From assembly GCA_035063785.1 (NCBI GenBank), contig JAPSFS010000002.1, positions 124,001 to 188,000 on the forward strand: 64,000 nucleotides of DNA. The letters are read 5' to 3'. The first letter of the stretch is position 1, and each line of letters opens with the position of its first letter. Made by a program: the position numbers and the translations under genes. Positions 54,654 through 64,000 of the stretch are shown here, in pieces. The DNA is from Comamonas_C sp026954015 (GTDB taxonomy: Bacteria; Pseudomonadota; Gammaproteobacteria; Burkholderiales; Burkholderiaceae_C). Below the pieces are notes generated by a model that was given only the letters and a program-made list of their open reading frames with translations, had not been told where the DNA came from and did not search any database.

Positions 54654-56738
54654 ATGTCGGAGTCAAATCTGCCTTCGGCGCAGACAGAGCAAGCGCAAGC
54701 TGCTACAGAAGCGCAAGCGCTGCGCGCGCAGCTCAACCGCTGGGCGCACGAGTACTACGTGCTCGATGCGCCGAGCGTGCCCGATGGCGAATATGACCGC
54801 GTCTACCAGCAGCTCGAACGCCTGGAGGCCGAACACCCCGGGCTCGTCACGCCCGATTCGCCCACGCAGCGCGTGCTCGGCAGCGTGCTTGCGGGGCTGG
54901 CGCCGGTGCGCCACGCGGTGCCCATGCTCAGCATCCGCACCGAAACCGACATCGAGGCCAGCGGCGCGCAGGCGTTCGATGCGCGCATCCGCCGCGAACT
55001 GGGCCTGACCGATGCCGATCCGCCCGTCGAATACATCGCCGAGCCCAAGTTCGACGGCCTGGCGATGAATCTGCGCTACGAAAACGGGCGCCTCGTGCAG
55101 GCGGCCACGCGCGGCGACGGCGAGGTGGGCGAGGACGTGACGCACGTGATACGCACCATCCGCCAGATCCCGCTCGCGCTGCATGGCAGCGGCGTGCCAC
55201 CCGTGATCGAGGTGCGCGGCGAGGTCTACATGCGCGGGGCCGACTTCGAGCGCCTGAACGAGCGCCAGCGCGCGCAGGGCGAAAAGCTCTTCGTGAACCC
55301 GCGCAATGCCGCCGCGGGCGCGGTGCGCCAGCTCGATGCGCGCATCGCGGCGCAGCGCCCGCTCTCGTTCTTCGCCTACGGCCTGGGCGAGGTCACGCCG
55401 CCCGAGGCGGGCGGGCCGCAGTTCGCCACCCACGACGCCTTGCTGCAGCAGCTCAAGGCCTGGGGCTTTCCCGTCGCGCCCGAGGTGTGCGTCGTTCACG
55501 GCCCGGCCGAGCTCGTGGCCTTTCACCAGGCCATGGGCGCGCGCCGCGCCGAGCTGCCTTACGGCATCGACGGCGTGGTCTACAAGGTCAACAGCCTGAC
55601 GCTGCAACGGCAACTGGGCTTCGTCACGCGCGAGCCGCGCTGGGCCGTGGCGCACAAGTACCCGCCGCAGGAGATGGTCACGACCATGCAGGCCATCGAC
55701 GTGCAGGTGGGGCGCACCGGCAAGCTCACGCCGGTGGCGCGCCTGGCGCCGGTGTTCGTTGGCGGCGCCACCGTCACCAACGCTACGCTGCACAACGTCT
55801 TCGAGCTGCGCCGCAAGCGCGTGCGCGTGGGCGACGCGGTCATCGTGCGCCGCGCGGGCGACGTCATCCCCGAGGTGCTGGGCCGCGTGGAGGACGGCAG
55901 CGTGCGCCGGCCCTATGTGCCCAACTTCCACATGCCGCGCGCGTGCCCGGTCTGCGGTTCGGCCGTGGTGCGCGAGCACGGCGAGACCGACCACCGCTGC
56001 AGCGGCGGGCTTTTTTGCAGCGCGCAGCGCAAGCAGGCGCTGCTGCACTTCGCGAGCCGCAAGGCCATGGACATCGAGGGCCTGGGCGAAAAGCTCGCCG
56101 ATCAGCTCGTGGATCAGGCCCTCATCCACAGCCTGCCGGATATCTATGGGCTGCAGGTGGAGCAGCTCGCGGGGCTGGACCGCATGGGCGAAAAGTCCGC
56201 GCAGAACCTGTGCGATGCGCTTGAAAAATCCAAGCGCACCACGCTTGCGCGCTTCCTCTACGCGCTCGGCATCCGCAACGTCGGCGAGGCCACGGCCAAG
56301 GATCTGGCGCGGCACTTCGGCACGCTCGATGCCTTGATGGCCGCCGACGTCGACGCGCTGATGCAGGTGAGCGACGTGGGCCCCATCGTCGCTGCATCCA
56401 TCCACACCTTCTTCGCGCAGCCGCACAACCGTGAGGTGGTGCAGCAACTGGTGGCGGCCGGCGTGCAGTGGAGCGACGCTGAACCTGCGCCCGCCGCGCA
56501 ACTGCCGCTGGCGGGCAAGACGGTGGTGCTCACCGGCCAGCTCCCCACGCTTACGCGCGACGAGGCGAAAGATCTGCTTGAAGCCGCGGGCGCCAAGGTG
56601 GCGGGCTCGGTCAGCAAGAAGACGAGCTACGTCGTCGCCGGCGCCGAGGCGGGCAGCAAGCTCGCCAAGGCGCAGGCGCTGGGCGTGCCTGTGCTCGACG
56701 AGGACGGGATGCGGGCGCTGTTGGCGCCGGAAGGTTGA
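54654..56738 (+). CDS. ligA: NAD-dependent DNA ligase
   Basis: A 694-aa ligase that seals nicks using NAD. It has the Ia domain (HEYYVLDAPSVPDGEYDRVY), the adenylated Lys in EPKFDGLAMNLRY, EVRGEVYMRGADFERLNE, IDGVVYKVNSL, the OB-fold, a four-Cys zinc finger (CPVCGS, CSGGLFC), HhH repeats and a C-terminal BRCT domain (LAGKTVVLTGQL to the end). The first about 18 codons, before the Ia domain, are encoded by a degenerate copy of the dispersed host repeat. Confidence 0.96.
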   Translation: MSESNLPSAQTEQAQAATEAQALRAQLNRWAHEYYVLDAPSVPDGEYDRVYQQLERLEAEHPGLVTPDSPTQRVLGSVLAGLAPVRHAVPMLSIRTETDIEASGAQAFDARIRRELGLTDADPPVEYIAEPKFDGLAMNLRYENGRLVQAATRGDGEVGEDVTHVIRTIRQIPLALHGSGVPPVIEVRGEVYMRGADFERLNERQRAQGEKLFVNPRNAAAGAVRQLDARIAAQRPLSFFAYGLGEVTPPEAGGPQFATHDALLQQLKAWGFPVAPEVCVVHGPAELVAFHQAMGARRAELPYGIDGVVYKVNSLTLQRQLGFVTREPRWAVAHKYPPQEMVTTMQAIDVQVGRTGKLTPVARLAPVFVGGATVTNATLHNVFELRRKRVRVGDAVIVRRAGDVIPEVLGRVEDGSVRRPYVPNFHMPRACPVCGSAVVREHGETDHRCSGGLFCSAQRKQALLHFASRKAMDIEGLGEKLADQLVDQALIHSLPDIYGLQVEQLAGLDRMGEKSAQNLCDALEKSKRTTLARFLYALGIRNVGEATAKDLARHFGTLDALMAADVDALMQVSDVGPIVAASIHTFFAQPHNREVVQQLVAAGVQWSDAEPAPAAQLPLAGKTVVLTGQLPTLTRDEAKDLLEAAGAKVAGSVSKKTSYVVAGAEAGSKLAKAQALGVPVLDEDGMRALLAPEG
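54662..54710 (+). repeat. Fossil repeat inside the ligA N-terminus
   Basis: GTCAAATCTGCCTTCGGCG followed by AGCAAGCGCAAGCTGCTACA corresponds to the flank, half-stem and AGCTGCTA tail of the dispersed hairpin repeat. It is read in frame as residues 3-19 of LigA, immediately after the start codon. Confidence 0.5.
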
Positions 56739-56741
56739 ACC

Positions 56742-57335
56742 GTGCGCTACGAAGGCCGCCTGGCGCAGTGGAACGATGAGCGCGGCTTCGGCTTCATCGA
56801 GCCCGCGGAGGGTGGCGACAAAATCTTCGTGCACATCAGCGCGTTTGCCAGGAGCACCGCATTGCGGCCGCAGCCGGGCGATCGCCTCAGTTTCGAGATC
56901 GGGACCGATCCCAAGGGCCGCAAGCAGGCGCGGCGTGTCGCGTGGGCCGACCGTGCCGACCGGGCATCGCCGCCGATTCGCCGCACGTCAGCCCGCAGGC
57001 GCGAAGGAACAGCGGGGCCGGGCTTCCTGGGCCGGGCTGTCAGCTTCCTCTTGATGCTGGCGATCGTTGCCGGGCTGGGTTGGAAGGGGTTGCAGTGGTG
57101 GAGTGCCCAGAGGCACGGACAGGCGGCCGCGCCTGCGACGGTGATTGAATCGCGTTCGGCGCCTGGTGCTGATGCTCCGGTGTTCCGCTGCGATGGGCGC
57201 CAGTACTGCTCGCAGATGACTTCGTGCGCCGAGGCCACGTTCTTCCTGCGCAACTGCCCCGGCGTCAAGATGGATGGCAACAACGACGGCATCCCGTGTG
57301 AGCAGCAGTGGTGTACCAGCCCGTTCGCCAAGTGA
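56742..57335 (+). CDS. Cold-shock domain, membrane helix and excalibur fusion protein
   Basis: A 197-aa protein with a GTG start 3 nt after ligA. Residues 1-65 are a cold-shock/OB domain (GRLAQWNDERGFGFIEPAEG, FVHISAF). A basic linker and one membrane helix (FLLMLAIVAGLGWKGLQWW, about residue 100) follow, and the C-terminus is an excalibur-like calcium-binding motif (CAEATFFLRNCPGVKMDGNN, then DGIPCE). The usual CSD-DUF1294 relatives have a longer membrane part. The topology puts the nucleic-acid domain inside and the excalibur outside the inner membrane. Function unknown. Confidence 0.82.
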   Translation: MRYEGRLAQWNDERGFGFIEPAEGGDKIFVHISAFARSTALRPQPGDRLSFEIGTDPKGRKQARRVAWADRADRASPPIRRTSARRREGTAGPGFLGRAVSFLLMLAIVAGLGWKGLQWWSAQRHGQAAAPATVIESRSAPGADAPVFRCDGRQYCSQMTSCAEATFFLRNCPGVKMDGNNDGIPCEQQWCTSPFAK

Positions 57336-58258
57336 CCGTGCCGCCGGTTCGCCTGGGCATCGACCTGGGCGGCACCAAGATCGAGATCGCTGCGCTCGAT
57401 GCGCAGGACGCCTTCCTGCTGCGCGATCGCGTGCCCACGCCGCAGGGTGATTACGCTGGCACGCTGCGGGCCATCGCCGACCTGGTGGCCATGGCCGAGC
57501 GCCGGCTGGGCGCTGCGGGCCTGCCGCTGGGCGTAGGCATTCCGGGCAGCGTGTCACCCACCACCGGCTGGGTGCGCAACGCCAACTCCACCGCGCTCAA
57601 TGGGCGACCGCTGCGTGAGGATCTGCAGGCGTTGCTGGCACGCCCGGTGCGGCTGGAGAACGACGCCAACTGCCTGGCGCTGTCGGAGGCCAGGGATGGC
57701 GCCGGCGCGGGCGCGGAGGTGGTATTCGCCGCCATCCTGGGCACCGGCGTGGGCGCGGGCATCGTGGTGCGCGGACAGATGCTGCGCGGCTGCAACGCCG
57801 TTGCGGGAGAGTGGGGGCACAACCGGCTGCCGAAGGCGGCTGGCGAAGGAATGGTGCTGCGCTGCTGGTGTGGGCGAGATGATTGCGTCGAGGCCTGGCT
57901 CAGCGGCCCGGCCTTTGCCGCCGATCATGCGCGGGTGACGGGTGAGTCGCTGACGCCCGGGGCCATCGTCGCGGCAATGCGCGGTGGCGATGCGGCGGCG
58001 CGAACGAGTTTCGAGCGCTATGCGGGAAGGCTCGCACGGGCGCTGGCGCAGGTGGTGAACGTGCTGGACCCGCAGGTGATCGTGCTTGGTGGCGGTGTCA
58101 GCCGCATCGCCGAGCTCTACGATGCACTGCCCGCGCGGATGGCCCCGCACGTGTTCAGTGATGGCGTGCGCACGGTTCTTCGTCCAGCGGCGCACGGCGA
58201 CTCGTCGGGCGTACGCGGCGCCGCATGGCTCGCGGGCACTGTGAAAGAGGTGGCTTGA
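57332..58258 (+). CDS. ROK-family sugar kinase
   Basis: A 308-aa kinase. The phosphate-binding loop is RLGIDLGGTKIEIAAL, the sugar-binding residues lie in RLENDANCLALSEARDG, and GEWGHN with the zinc-binding CWCGRDDCVEAWLSGPA are ROK hallmarks. It resembles fructokinase Mak or N-acetylglucosamine kinase NagK. GTG at 57332 overlaps the previous stop (GTGA), so translation is coupled. The exact sugar is unresolved. Confidence 0.88.
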   Translation: MTVPPVRLGIDLGGTKIEIAALDAQDAFLLRDRVPTPQGDYAGTLRAIADLVAMAERRLGAAGLPLGVGIPGSVSPTTGWVRNANSTALNGRPLREDLQALLARPVRLENDANCLALSEARDGAGAGAEVVFAAILGTGVGAGIVVRGQMLRGCNAVAGEWGHNRLPKAAGEGMVLRCWCGRDDCVEAWLSGPAFAADHARVTGESLTPGAIVAAMRGGDAAARTSFERYAGRLARALAQVVNVLDPQVIVLGGGVSRIAELYDALPARMAPHVFSDGVRTVLRPAAHGDSSGVRGAAWLAGTVKEVA

Positions 58259-58259
58259 C

Positions 58260-59213
58260 ATGGCATTGATGCGACGCACTCCCCGCCTGGGCCTCGTGCT
58301 CGGCAGCGGCTCGGCGCGTGGCTGGGCGCACATCGGCGTGCTGCAGGTGCTGCAGGAAGAGGGCGTGGAGCCCGACGTGGTCTGTGGCGCCTCCATCGGC
58401 GCGCTGGTCGGCGCGGCGTATGCGGCGGGCGAGCTCGATCGTTTTGCCGACTGGGTGCTGAGCCTGGGCATGCGCGAGGTCTTTGGCTTCATGGATTTCA
58501 AGCTCTCGGGCGGCATGCTCAAGGGCGAGAAGCTCATCGATTTCTGGCGCAGCCACTTCGCCGATTTCGACATTGAAGATTCGCCGCTGCCCTTTGCGGC
58601 GGTGGCTACCGACCTGCATTCGGGCGCGGAGGTCTGGCTGCGCGAAGGCTCGATCGCCGACGCGGTGCGCGCCTCGATCGCGCTGCCCGGCCTGTTCACG
58701 CCGGTGCAGAGGGACGACGGCCGGCTGCTGGTCGATGGCGGCATCGTGAACCCCGTGCCCACGTCGCTCGCGCGCGCGATGGGTGCGGACATCGTGATCG
58801 CGGTCGACCTGAACGCCGACATCCTGCACCGCCACATGCAGCCACTTGCGACCGCCGAGCCGGACGGCGAGCCCGAGCCTGTACTCAAACCTGAACCTGA
58901 ACCTGCGCCCGAACCTGCCGACCCGCAGGACTGGCGCCAGCGGCTGCTGGCCTGGCTGCCTGCGCGCGATGCGGCGGTGCGCGCGCCACAACCGAAGCCG
59001 CCCTCGGTACTCGACGTGGTGATGACCAGCGTCGCGATCATGCAGATGCGCATCACGCGCAGCCGCATGGCGGGTGATCCGCCCGAGGTGGTGGTGAAGC
59101 CCAGCCTCGTGCACCTGGGGCTACTCGATTTTCACCGCGCAGATGAAGCCATCGCCGAAGGCCGGCGGGCGGCGCAGGCGGCGCTGGTCCAGTTGCGCCG
59201 GTTCACGCAGTGA
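58260..59213 (+). CDS. Patatin-like phospholipase (RssA-type)
   Basis: A 317-aa serine hydrolase. The oxyanion region is GLVLGSGSARGWAHIGVLQ, the nucleophile GASIG (about residue 43) and the catalytic Asp in VDGGIVNPVPTS. A proline- and glutamate-rich linker (PEPVLKPEPEPAPEPADP, about residues 203-220) interrupts the C-terminal part, which is unusual for RssA proteins. It starts 1 nt after the ROK kinase stop, so the two are in one operon. Confidence 0.88.
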   Translation: MALMRRTPRLGLVLGSGSARGWAHIGVLQVLQEEGVEPDVVCGASIGALVGAAYAAGELDRFADWVLSLGMREVFGFMDFKLSGGMLKGEKLIDFWRSHFADFDIEDSPLPFAAVATDLHSGAEVWLREGSIADAVRASIALPGLFTPVQRDDGRLLVDGGIVNPVPTSLARAMGADIVIAVDLNADILHRHMQPLATAEPDGEPEPVLKPEPEPAPEPADPQDWRQRLLAWLPARDAAVRAPQPKPPSVLDVVMTSVAIMQMRITRSRMAGDPPEVVVKPSLVHLGLLDFHRADEAIAEGRRAAQAALVQLRRFTQ

Positions 59214-59318
59214 CCAAAGATGGCGGTGCGACGCCGCTGCGTGCCTGGCGATCATTTGCCATCCCCTTGTCCGTGCTCGCAGCAGGGCCACCGGTGCCGC
59301 GCCGGCGCGCCGCGCCGT

Positions 59319-59330
59319 ACACTGAAGTGT
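59319..59330. promoter_or_regulatory. Palindrome upstream of the DUF2249 gene
   Basis: ACACTGAAGTGT is a 12-bp dyad 25 nt before the ATG at 59356, followed by CATTTTTGATGCAC, which includes a TTGAT half-site like that of FNR/Dnr regulators. It could be a regulator site for the DUF2249 gene. Confidence 0.3.
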
Positions 59331-59355
59331 CATTTTTGATGCACTTTTACCGACC

Positions 59356-59604
59356 ATGCACGATCACACCACCGCCGAATCCATCTACCCGTTCGACGCC
59401 CGCGGCATCGCCCGCCGTTTTCGCCACTCGGCCATCTTCGGCGCGCTCGACGCGCTCAACCCCGGCGAGACCATGCGCTTCATGAATGACCATGACCCGC
59501 TGCCGCTCTTGAACCAGATCGAGATGCGCTACGGCGACGGCGTGGCCATCGAGTACCGCCAGCGCGAGCCCGGCGAAATCGTCATCGACTTCATCCGCCA
59601 GTAA
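59356..59604 (+). CDS. DUF2249 domain protein
   Basis: An 82-aa protein made of one DUF2249/SirA-like domain (FDARGIARRFRHSAIFGALD, GETMRFMNDHDPLPLL, EIVIDFIRQ). Family members are often found with hemerythrin, NO or respiratory genes and are thought to handle small sulfur or redox chemistry, but no reaction is established. It is followed 22 nt later by a strong terminator, so it is probably monocistronic. Confidence 0.85.
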   Translation: MHDHTTAESIYPFDARGIARRFRHSAIFGALDALNPGETMRFMNDHDPLPLLNQIEMRYGDGVAIEYRQREPGEIVIDFIRQ

Positions 59605-59626
59605 GCCTGCGGGTATCACGTGACGA

Positions 59627-59663
59627 GGCTGCTGCCCGTGGCGCCACGGGCAGCAGCCTTTTT
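59627..59663 (+). terminator. Strong intrinsic terminator
   Basis: GGCTGCTGCCCGTGG and CCACGGGCAGCAGCC form a near-perfect 15-bp GC-rich stem with a very short loop, followed by TTTTT. It closes the DUF2249 gene. Confidence 0.9.
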
Positions 59664-59933
59664 CGTGGGCGCTCGCGGGGGCTACAGGTGCGGCGCCGCG
59701 TGTCCGCAGCGCCGGTAACGAAAATCGTGTGTTGCGGTCGAGCCGCGTCTCGGGTAGTGTGCGGGGGCGGTGTTGGATCGTCCGCACCGAAAAATAAAGC
59801 GATCGGTTCAAGCGTGAACGGCGCTCGTATTTCGTGGGTTCACGTCGGATGCAGTGCGAATTTCTGGACGAGTACGGGAGCGTCCGTGCAGGTTGCGCGT
59901 GGGCACCCTGCGAACCCGGGAAAACCCTAGAAA
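59664..59933. other. Intergenic region before the aromatic acyl-CoA operon
   Basis: About 270 bp without a convincing gene. A dyad GTTCA-AGCG-TGAAC lies at 59806-59819 and a related GGTTCAC near 59838; they could be regulator sites. A short frame here has no recognisable content. Confidence 0.4.
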
Positions 59934-59969
59934 AATTTACTTGACATCTAAATTAATCAAACGTAAATT
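59934..59969 (+). promoter_or_regulatory. Sigma-70 promoter overlapped by a probable MarR operator
   Basis: TTGACA (59941-59946), a 17-bp spacer and TAAATT (59964-59969) form a good promoter 28 nt upstream of the operon's first start codon. AATTTAC (59934-59940) and GTAAATT (59963-59969) are inverted repeats that bracket it, with inner TTGA and TCAA halves. A repressor bound here would block RNA polymerase. The MarR gene in this operon is the obvious candidate. Confidence 0.7.
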
Positions 59970-59996
59970 AACGGCATCACCTCAAGGAGACCACCC

Positions 59997-62354
<2,358 letters not shown>

Positions 62355-62359
62355 GCGCC

Positions 62360-63151
62360 ATGGCCACGCCTTCGCTCTGGAACGCCCGTCACTGTCTTGT
62401 GACGGGCGGCGCGCGCGGCATCGGCCTGTCGGTGACGCAGGCGCTGCTGGCGGCGGGCGCGCGCGTCACGGTGCTCGGGCGCAGTCTCGTGGACAGCGAC
62501 CGGCTGGAGGCGATTGCGGGCGGCGCCGACGCGGCGCAGCGCCTGGCGGCCGTGAGCGCGGACGTGGCCGACGCGACCTCCGTGGCGCAGGCGTTCGAGC
62601 ACGCACGCGCGCGTTTCGGCGCCATCGATACGCTCGTGAACAACGCCGGTCAGGCGGTGAGCGCACCGTTCATGAAAACCGACCCGGCGCTGTGGCAACG
62701 GATGCTGGCGGTGAATCTCACGGGTACCATGGTCTGCACGCAGGCGGCGCTGCCGGACATGCTGGCACAGGGCTGGGGGCGTGTCGTCAACGTCGCGAGC
62801 ACGGCGGCGCAGCGCGGTTACGCTTATGTCAGCGCCTATTGCGCCGCCAAGCACGGCGTGCTGGGCCTGACCCGGTCGCTCGCGCTGGAGCTGGCGACCA
62901 AGGGCGTGACGGTCAATGCCGTCTGCCCCGGATACACGGAAACCGACTTGCTCAAGGACAGCATCGCCAACATCGTCGCCAAGACGGGGCGCAGCGAGCA
63001 GGAGGCGCGCGCGCAGCTCGCGGCGGGCAACCCGCAAAAGCGCCTGGTGCAGCCGCACGAGGTGGCGAGCGCGGTGCTCTGGCTGTGCCAGGGCGAGGCG
63101 GCCTCGGTCACCGGACAGGCGATTTCCGTCAGTGGCGGGGAGGTGATGTAG
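62360..63151 (+). CDS. SDR-family oxidoreductase
   Basis: A 263-aa short-chain dehydrogenase. The cofactor loop is CLVTGGARGIGLSVTQALLA, with NNAG, the active-site Ser in NVASTAAQRGYAYVSAY, YCAAKH (Tyr, Lys) and VNAVCPGYTETDLL. In this operon it probably oxidises a 3-hydroxyacyl-CoA formed after ring dearomatisation. The ATG at 62360 is listed; a GTG at 62351 overlapping the previous stop is equally possible. Confidence 0.88.
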   Translation: MATPSLWNARHCLVTGGARGIGLSVTQALLAAGARVTVLGRSLVDSDRLEAIAGGADAAQRLAAVSADVADATSVAQAFEHARARFGAIDTLVNNAGQAVSAPFMKTDPALWQRMLAVNLTGTMVCTQAALPDMLAQGWGRVVNVASTAAQRGYAYVSAYCAAKHGVLGLTRSLALELATKGVTVNAVCPGYTETDLLKDSIANIVAKTGRSEQEARAQLAAGNPQKRLVQPHEVASAVLWLCQGEAASVTGQAISVSGGEVM

Positions 63152-63153
63152 CC

Positions 63154-63627
63154 ATGGCACCGATCGATCTGGAGGCGCGCGCGCACGCCGAGCACCCCGA
63201 GCAGCTCAGGCTGTGGCTGCGCATGCTGGCCTGCACGCAGACGATAGAGCGCGACCTGCGCTCGCGTCTGCGCGAGCAGTTCGAAACCACGCTGCCGCGC
63301 TTTGACCTGATGGCGCAGCTCGAACGCGTGCCCGAGGGCCTGCGCATGAGCGAGCTGTCCAAACGCATGATGGTCACGGGCGGCAACGTCACCGGCATCA
63401 CCGACCAGCTCGAAAGCGAAGGCCTGGTCGAGCGCGTGAACGTAGAGGGCGACCGGCGCGCCTATCTGGTGCGGCTCACGTCCAAGGGCCGCAGGGAATT
63501 CCGCGGCATGGCGCAGGCGCACGAGGGCTGGATCGTGGAGGCGCTCGGCGGCCTCACGTCGAACGAGATCCAGGCGCTGCACCAGTTGCTCGGCAAGGTC
63601 AAACGTCACTATCTGGAGATCGCATGA
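63154..63627 (+). CDS. MarR-family transcriptional regulator
   Basis: A 157-aa winged-helix repressor. LPRFDLMAQLERVPEGLRMS, ELSKRMMVTGGNVTGITDQL (recognition helix) and LVERVNVEGDRRAYLVRLT (wing) are all in order. It lies 2 nt after the SDR stop and overlaps the next start by ATGA. It probably represses this operon by binding the AATTTAC/GTAAATT repeat over the promoter and is released by an aromatic-CoA ligand, as described for other MarR regulators of aromatic degradation. Confidence 0.9.
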   Translation: MAPIDLEARAHAEHPEQLRLWLRMLACTQTIERDLRSRLREQFETTLPRFDLMAQLERVPEGLRMSELSKRMMVTGGNVTGITDQLESEGLVERVNVEGDRRAYLVRLTSKGRREFRGMAQAHEGWIVEALGGLTSNEIQALHQLLGKVKRHYLEIA

Positions 63628-64000
63628 AACACTACGTCCCCGAGTCCAACCCGATGCGCCCGCAGTACGCGGCGCGCGCGCGCTACCAGGCGCGACACTT
63701 CGCCTGGGAGTGCGGCGAAGACGGTGTGGCCACCGTCATGCTCAACCGCCCCGAGCGCAAGAACCCGCTCACCTTCGACAGCTACGGCGAACTGCGCGAC
63801 CTGTTCAACGGCCTGCGTTACGCCACCGACGTCAAGGTCGTGGTGGTGACAGGCGAGGGCGGCAACTTCTGCTCGGGCGGCGACGTGCACGACATCATCG
63901 GCCCGCTCACGAAGATGAGCATGCCCGAGCTGCTGGAGTTCACGCGCATGACAGGCGACCTCGTCAAGTCCATGCGCGGCTGCCCGCAGCCCATCGTCGG
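63624..64000 (+). CDS. Enoyl-CoA hydratase/isomerase family protein, truncated by window end
   Basis: The first about 125 aa of a crotonase-fold protein. VATVMLNRPERKNPLTFDSY and VVVVTGEGGNFCSGGDVHDI (oxyanion hole GG) are visible. The start overlaps the MarR stop (ATGA). It most likely hydrates or cleaves a non-aromatic CoA intermediate of the same pathway. The 3' part lies outside the window. Confidence 0.88.
   Translation, partial: MKHYVPESNPMRPQYAARARYQARHFAWECGEDGVATVMLNRPERKNPLTFDSYGELRDLFNGLRYATDVKVVVVTGEGGNFCSGGDVHDIIGPLTKMSMPELLEFTRMTGDLVKSMRGCPQPIV

Noticed and set aside
58861..58925. Short tandem repeat CCTGAACCTGAA-like
   Set aside because: It encodes the Pro-Glu linker of the patatin-like protein and is ordinary low-complexity coding sequence.
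59688..59930. Short frame between the terminator and the aromatic operon
   Set aside because: No ribosome site, no family features and it overlaps regulatory dyads; treated as non-coding.

Overview
The window looks like a chromosomal segment of a high-GC betaproteobacterium, most likely a member of the Comamonadaceae (Burkholderiales). The reasons are the very GC-rich codon usage of the core genes, the orders smc-zipA-ligA and maiA-fahA, betaproteobacterial-type amino-acid and aromatic-acid catabolic operons, and many copies of a short hairpin built on GCGCTTG-N5-CAAGCGC with an AGCTGCT/TAGCT flank, which I know from this family. I see no rRNA, tRNA, CRISPR array or intact insertion sequence.

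Region by region: 88-2874 is housekeeping (FmdB-type zinc ribbon, DUF502 membrane protein, aspS). 2940-12837 is a defence island on visibly AT-richer DNA: a frameshifted Phd-type antitoxin, then a minus-strand operon read from 12837 to 3311 that encodes a PLD-SNF2 helicase, an Eco57I-like adenine methylase, a YRDD reverse transcriptase, a stand-alone DprA-like Rossmann protein and a VapB/VapC-like toxin-antitoxin pair. The helicase is out of frame at a run of nine G, which suggests phase variation. 13308-23290 is a transport and activation cassette: acyl-CoA ligase, an inserted Mrr endonuclease, a sigma-54 activator, and a Liv-type ABC transporter with an alpha/beta hydrolase behind a sigma-54 promoter. 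23549-26695 is a second solitary defence-type gene (PLD-DECH helicase with a DUF3427-like C-terminus).

26838-31043 holds an S4 RNA-binding protein, hemH, a HAD hydrolase and the tyrosine/homogentisate genes maiA-fahA. 31138-35941 is a TolC/HlyD/double ABC-2 permease export operon without an ATPase; MFS, phosphoesterase and SMUG-type glycosylase genes follow. 39878-45689 holds a rhodanese, a small membrane protein, a valine-degradation operon (mmsA, acyl-CoA dehydrogenase, mmsB) and a divergent LysR regulator that shares a 12-bp inverted-repeat operator with mmsA. 45794-49878 has a CHASE-PAS-GGDEF-EAL protein with a degenerate GGDEF site, followed by a CHASE-only paralogue. 50027-56738 is smc-zipA-ligA, followed by a cold-shock/excalibur fusion, a ROK kinase, a patatin and a DUF2249 protein. 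59934-64000 starts an aromatic acyl-CoA operon (salicylyl-/2-aminobenzoyl-CoA monooxygenase-reductase, SDR, MarR, enoyl-CoA hydratase) with a likely MarR operator over its promoter.

The most unusual content is the 3311-12837 operon, which couples a reverse transcriptase and a DprA-like protein to a methylase/helicase pair behind a slippable G tract. Also notable are a pair of roughly 160-bp palindromic MITE-like elements and host hairpin repeats that supply the end of hemH and the start of ligA.
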